Shown here piece by piece: positions 63,000 through 64,000 of a DNA stretch of 64,000 bases. Source of the DNA: Pontederia crassipes. Lineage: Eukaryota > Streptophyta > Magnoliopsida > Commelinales > Pontederiaceae. The first letter of the stretch is position 1. Each line of letters starts with the position of its first letter. Both the position numbers and the translations under genes were made by a program. The notes beneath the pieces were generated by a model, which was not told the DNA's origin, made no database searches, and saw nothing but the letters and a program-made list of their open reading frames with translations. The DNA lies in the NCBI GenBank assembly GCA_030549335.1, contig JAUKPH010000022.1, positions 496,001-560,000 on the forward strand, written 5' to 3'.

Positions 63000-63738
63000 A
63001 AAGTTCTAAAGATCTATCATCTCTTAGGGCACCCAAAGGTTGTAATAAGTATCTATAACTTATAGCTTGGAACCTTACTCTAATACTCTAATCCCCAAGT
63101 GCGTTATCTTTGATTGTAACGGTTCAACTTCGGTTTGAAATAGAGTTAAAGTTCTAAAGATCTATCACCTCCTAGGACACCCAAGAATGTAATAAGTATC
63201 TATAACTTATAGCTTTGAACCTTACTCTAAGACTCTAATCCCCAAGAGCGTTATCATTGATTGTAACGGTTCAACTTCGGTTTGAAATGGAGTTAAAGTT
63301 CTAAAGATCTATCACCACTTAGGGCACCCAAAGGTTGTAATAAGTATCTATAAATTATAGCTTTGAACCTTACTCTAAGACTCTAATCCCCAAGAGCGTT
63401 ATCTTTGATTGTAACGGTTCAACTTCGGTTTGAAATAGAGTTAAAGTTCTAAAGATCTATCATCTCTTAGGGCACCCAAAGGTTGTAATAAGTATCTATA
63501 ACTTATAGCTTGGAACCTTACTCTAATACTCTAATCCCCAAGTGCGTTATATTTGATTGTAACGGTTCAACTTCGGTTTGAAATAGAGTTAAAGTTCTAA
63601 AGATCTATCACCTCCTAGGACACCCAAGAATGTAATAAGTATCTATAACTTATAGCTTTGAACCTTACTCTAAGACTCTAATCCCCAAGAGCGTTATCTT
63701 TGATTGTAACGGTTCAACTTCGGTTTGAAATAGAGTTA
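63000..63738 (+). repeat. Recent three-unit amplification at the right end
   Basis: The shortened cassette (443 bp) starts at 63,000 and again at 63,443. The second copy breaks off after two units, where the second unit reads GTTATCTTTG and a CACATCTTAGGG unit follows. The distance from the 61,669 copy is 1,331 bp (nine units less one base). This is the shortest-period recent amplification in domain B. Confidence 0.85.
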
Positions 63739-64000
63739 AAGTTCTAAAGATCTATCACATCTTAGGGCACCCAAAGGTTGTAATAAGTATCTCTAACTTA
63801 TAGATTTGAACCTTACTCTAATACTCTATTCCCCAAGAGCGTTATCTTTGATTGTAACGGTTCAACTTCGGTTTGAAATAGAGTTAAAGTTCTAAAGATC
63901 TATCACCTCCTAGGACACCCAAAGGTTGTAATAAGTGTCTATAACTTATAGCTTTGAACCTAACTCTAAGACTCTAATCCCCAAGAGCGTTATCTTTGAT

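Larger units (their letters stand above)
1..64000 (+). repeat. 148-bp tandem satellite array filling the window (about 433 units)
   Basis: One 148-bp unit repeats head to tail from the first to the last base. Unit starts (the AAAGTTCT just after GAGTT) fall at 1, 149, 296 and 444, and every later landmark keeps this spacing apart from small indels. All units have the same orientation. Neighbouring units differ at a handful of positions. No unique sequence, transposon, microsatellite tract or gene interrupts the array, so every stretch over 300 bases is explained by this repeat. The array is cut by the window at both ends; the last unit is incomplete. A chromosomal satellite of a eukaryote is the only reasonable reading. 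Centromeric or pericentromeric location is inferred from array size, unit length close to a nucleosome core and higher-order structure, not shown by the sequence. I do not recognise the family. Confidence 0.99.
29700..64000 (+). repeat. Domain B: satellite subfamily rich in AAGATCG / GAGCATT / TATAAATTATAG units
   Basis: From about 29,700 the TTGGATT class is no longer seen and most units read TTTGATTGTAACGGTTCAACTT. New markers become common: AAGATCGTTATC (from about 31,000), GAGCATTATC, CTAATACTCTAATC, TATAAATTATAG, CCCAAACGTTG and GTTCGAAATAG. A few of these occur sporadically in domain A (GAGCATTATC near 1,137 and 14,298; TATAAATTATAG near 5,236). This domain carries the largest and most recent block duplications, of 64 and 33 units. 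Confidence 0.85.

Noticed and set aside
1..64000. CRISPR array
   Set aside because: The repetition is regular, but there is no alternation of short identical repeats with unique spacers. The full 148 bp is conserved from unit to unit.
1..64000. Protein made of tandem repeats
   Set aside because: 148 is 3 x 49 + 1, so the frame changes at each unit, and stop codons (TAA, TAG, TGA) are dense in the consensus on both strands.
1..64000. Bacterial, phage or plasmid origin iterons
   Set aside because: Iterons are short (about 20 bp) and few. Hundreds of 148-bp units over 64 kb with no gene do not fit a prokaryotic replicon.
1..64000. Known satellite families (alpha satellite, Arabidopsis 178-bp, rice CentO and similar)
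   Set aside because: The unit length and motifs do not match those I can recall, and no family could be assigned without a database search. A BLAST or Dfam search of the consensus unit would decide.

Overview
The whole 64,000-base window is one uninterrupted satellite DNA array. A single unit of 148 bp (53 of 148 consensus bases are G or C, about 36%) is repeated head to tail, always on the same strand, about 433 times. The array starts before base 1 and runs past base 64,000. I see no protein gene, RNA gene, mobile element insertion, inversion or non-repeat spacer. Because 148 is not a multiple of three, any reading frame changes phase at every unit and soon meets stop codons on both strands. 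An array of this size, purity and unit length points to a eukaryotic chromosome, most likely centromeric or pericentromeric heterochromatin and plausibly of a plant. I do not recognise the satellite family and cannot name the organism.

The information lies in the variation between units. Two domains can be told apart. Domain A (1 to about 29,700) is rich in units carrying TTGGATT together with CAATTTCGG, and in units with GAACATTACTCTATTACTC or CCATTAGCGTAATC. Domain B (about 29,700 to 64,000) lacks the TTGGATT class and is rich in units carrying AAGATCGTTATC, GAGCATTATC, TATAAATTATAG or CTAATACTC.

Shared rare variants reveal block duplications laid over the monomer array. In domain A: a near-perfect tandem duplication of exactly 2,220 bp (15 units) at 7,881-12,320, with a third, diverged copy at about 16,260-18,450; an older 13 to 15 unit duplication at about 1,800-5,870; a 13-unit duplication at 23,847-27,330; and dispersed pairs with spacings of about 13.2, 9.3 and 8.4 kb. 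In domain B: a tandem duplication of 64 units (9,472 bp) at 30,802-49,713, then a tandem duplication of 33 units (4,885 bp) at 48,334-58,103 that overlaps its end. A private base change shows that the 33-unit event is the younger. The right end (61,669-63,738) has a fresh 3-unit amplification.

Within the unit, the clearest structural elements are a dyad (CTATAA-C-TTATAG, unit positions 54-66), a 7-bp direct repeat (ACTCTAA twice, 78-92) in which most of the indels I noted fall, a short hairpin with a C(TTCG)G loop near the 3' end, and a BglII site (AGATCT, 11-16) in most units. All three consensus CpGs sit in the 3' third and are recurrently changed to TG or CA, as expected where cytosine is methylated. 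The picture is of a large satellite evolving by unequal exchange or replication-based amplification of multi-unit blocks. All counts and identities were read by eye and are approximate unless an exact offset is given.
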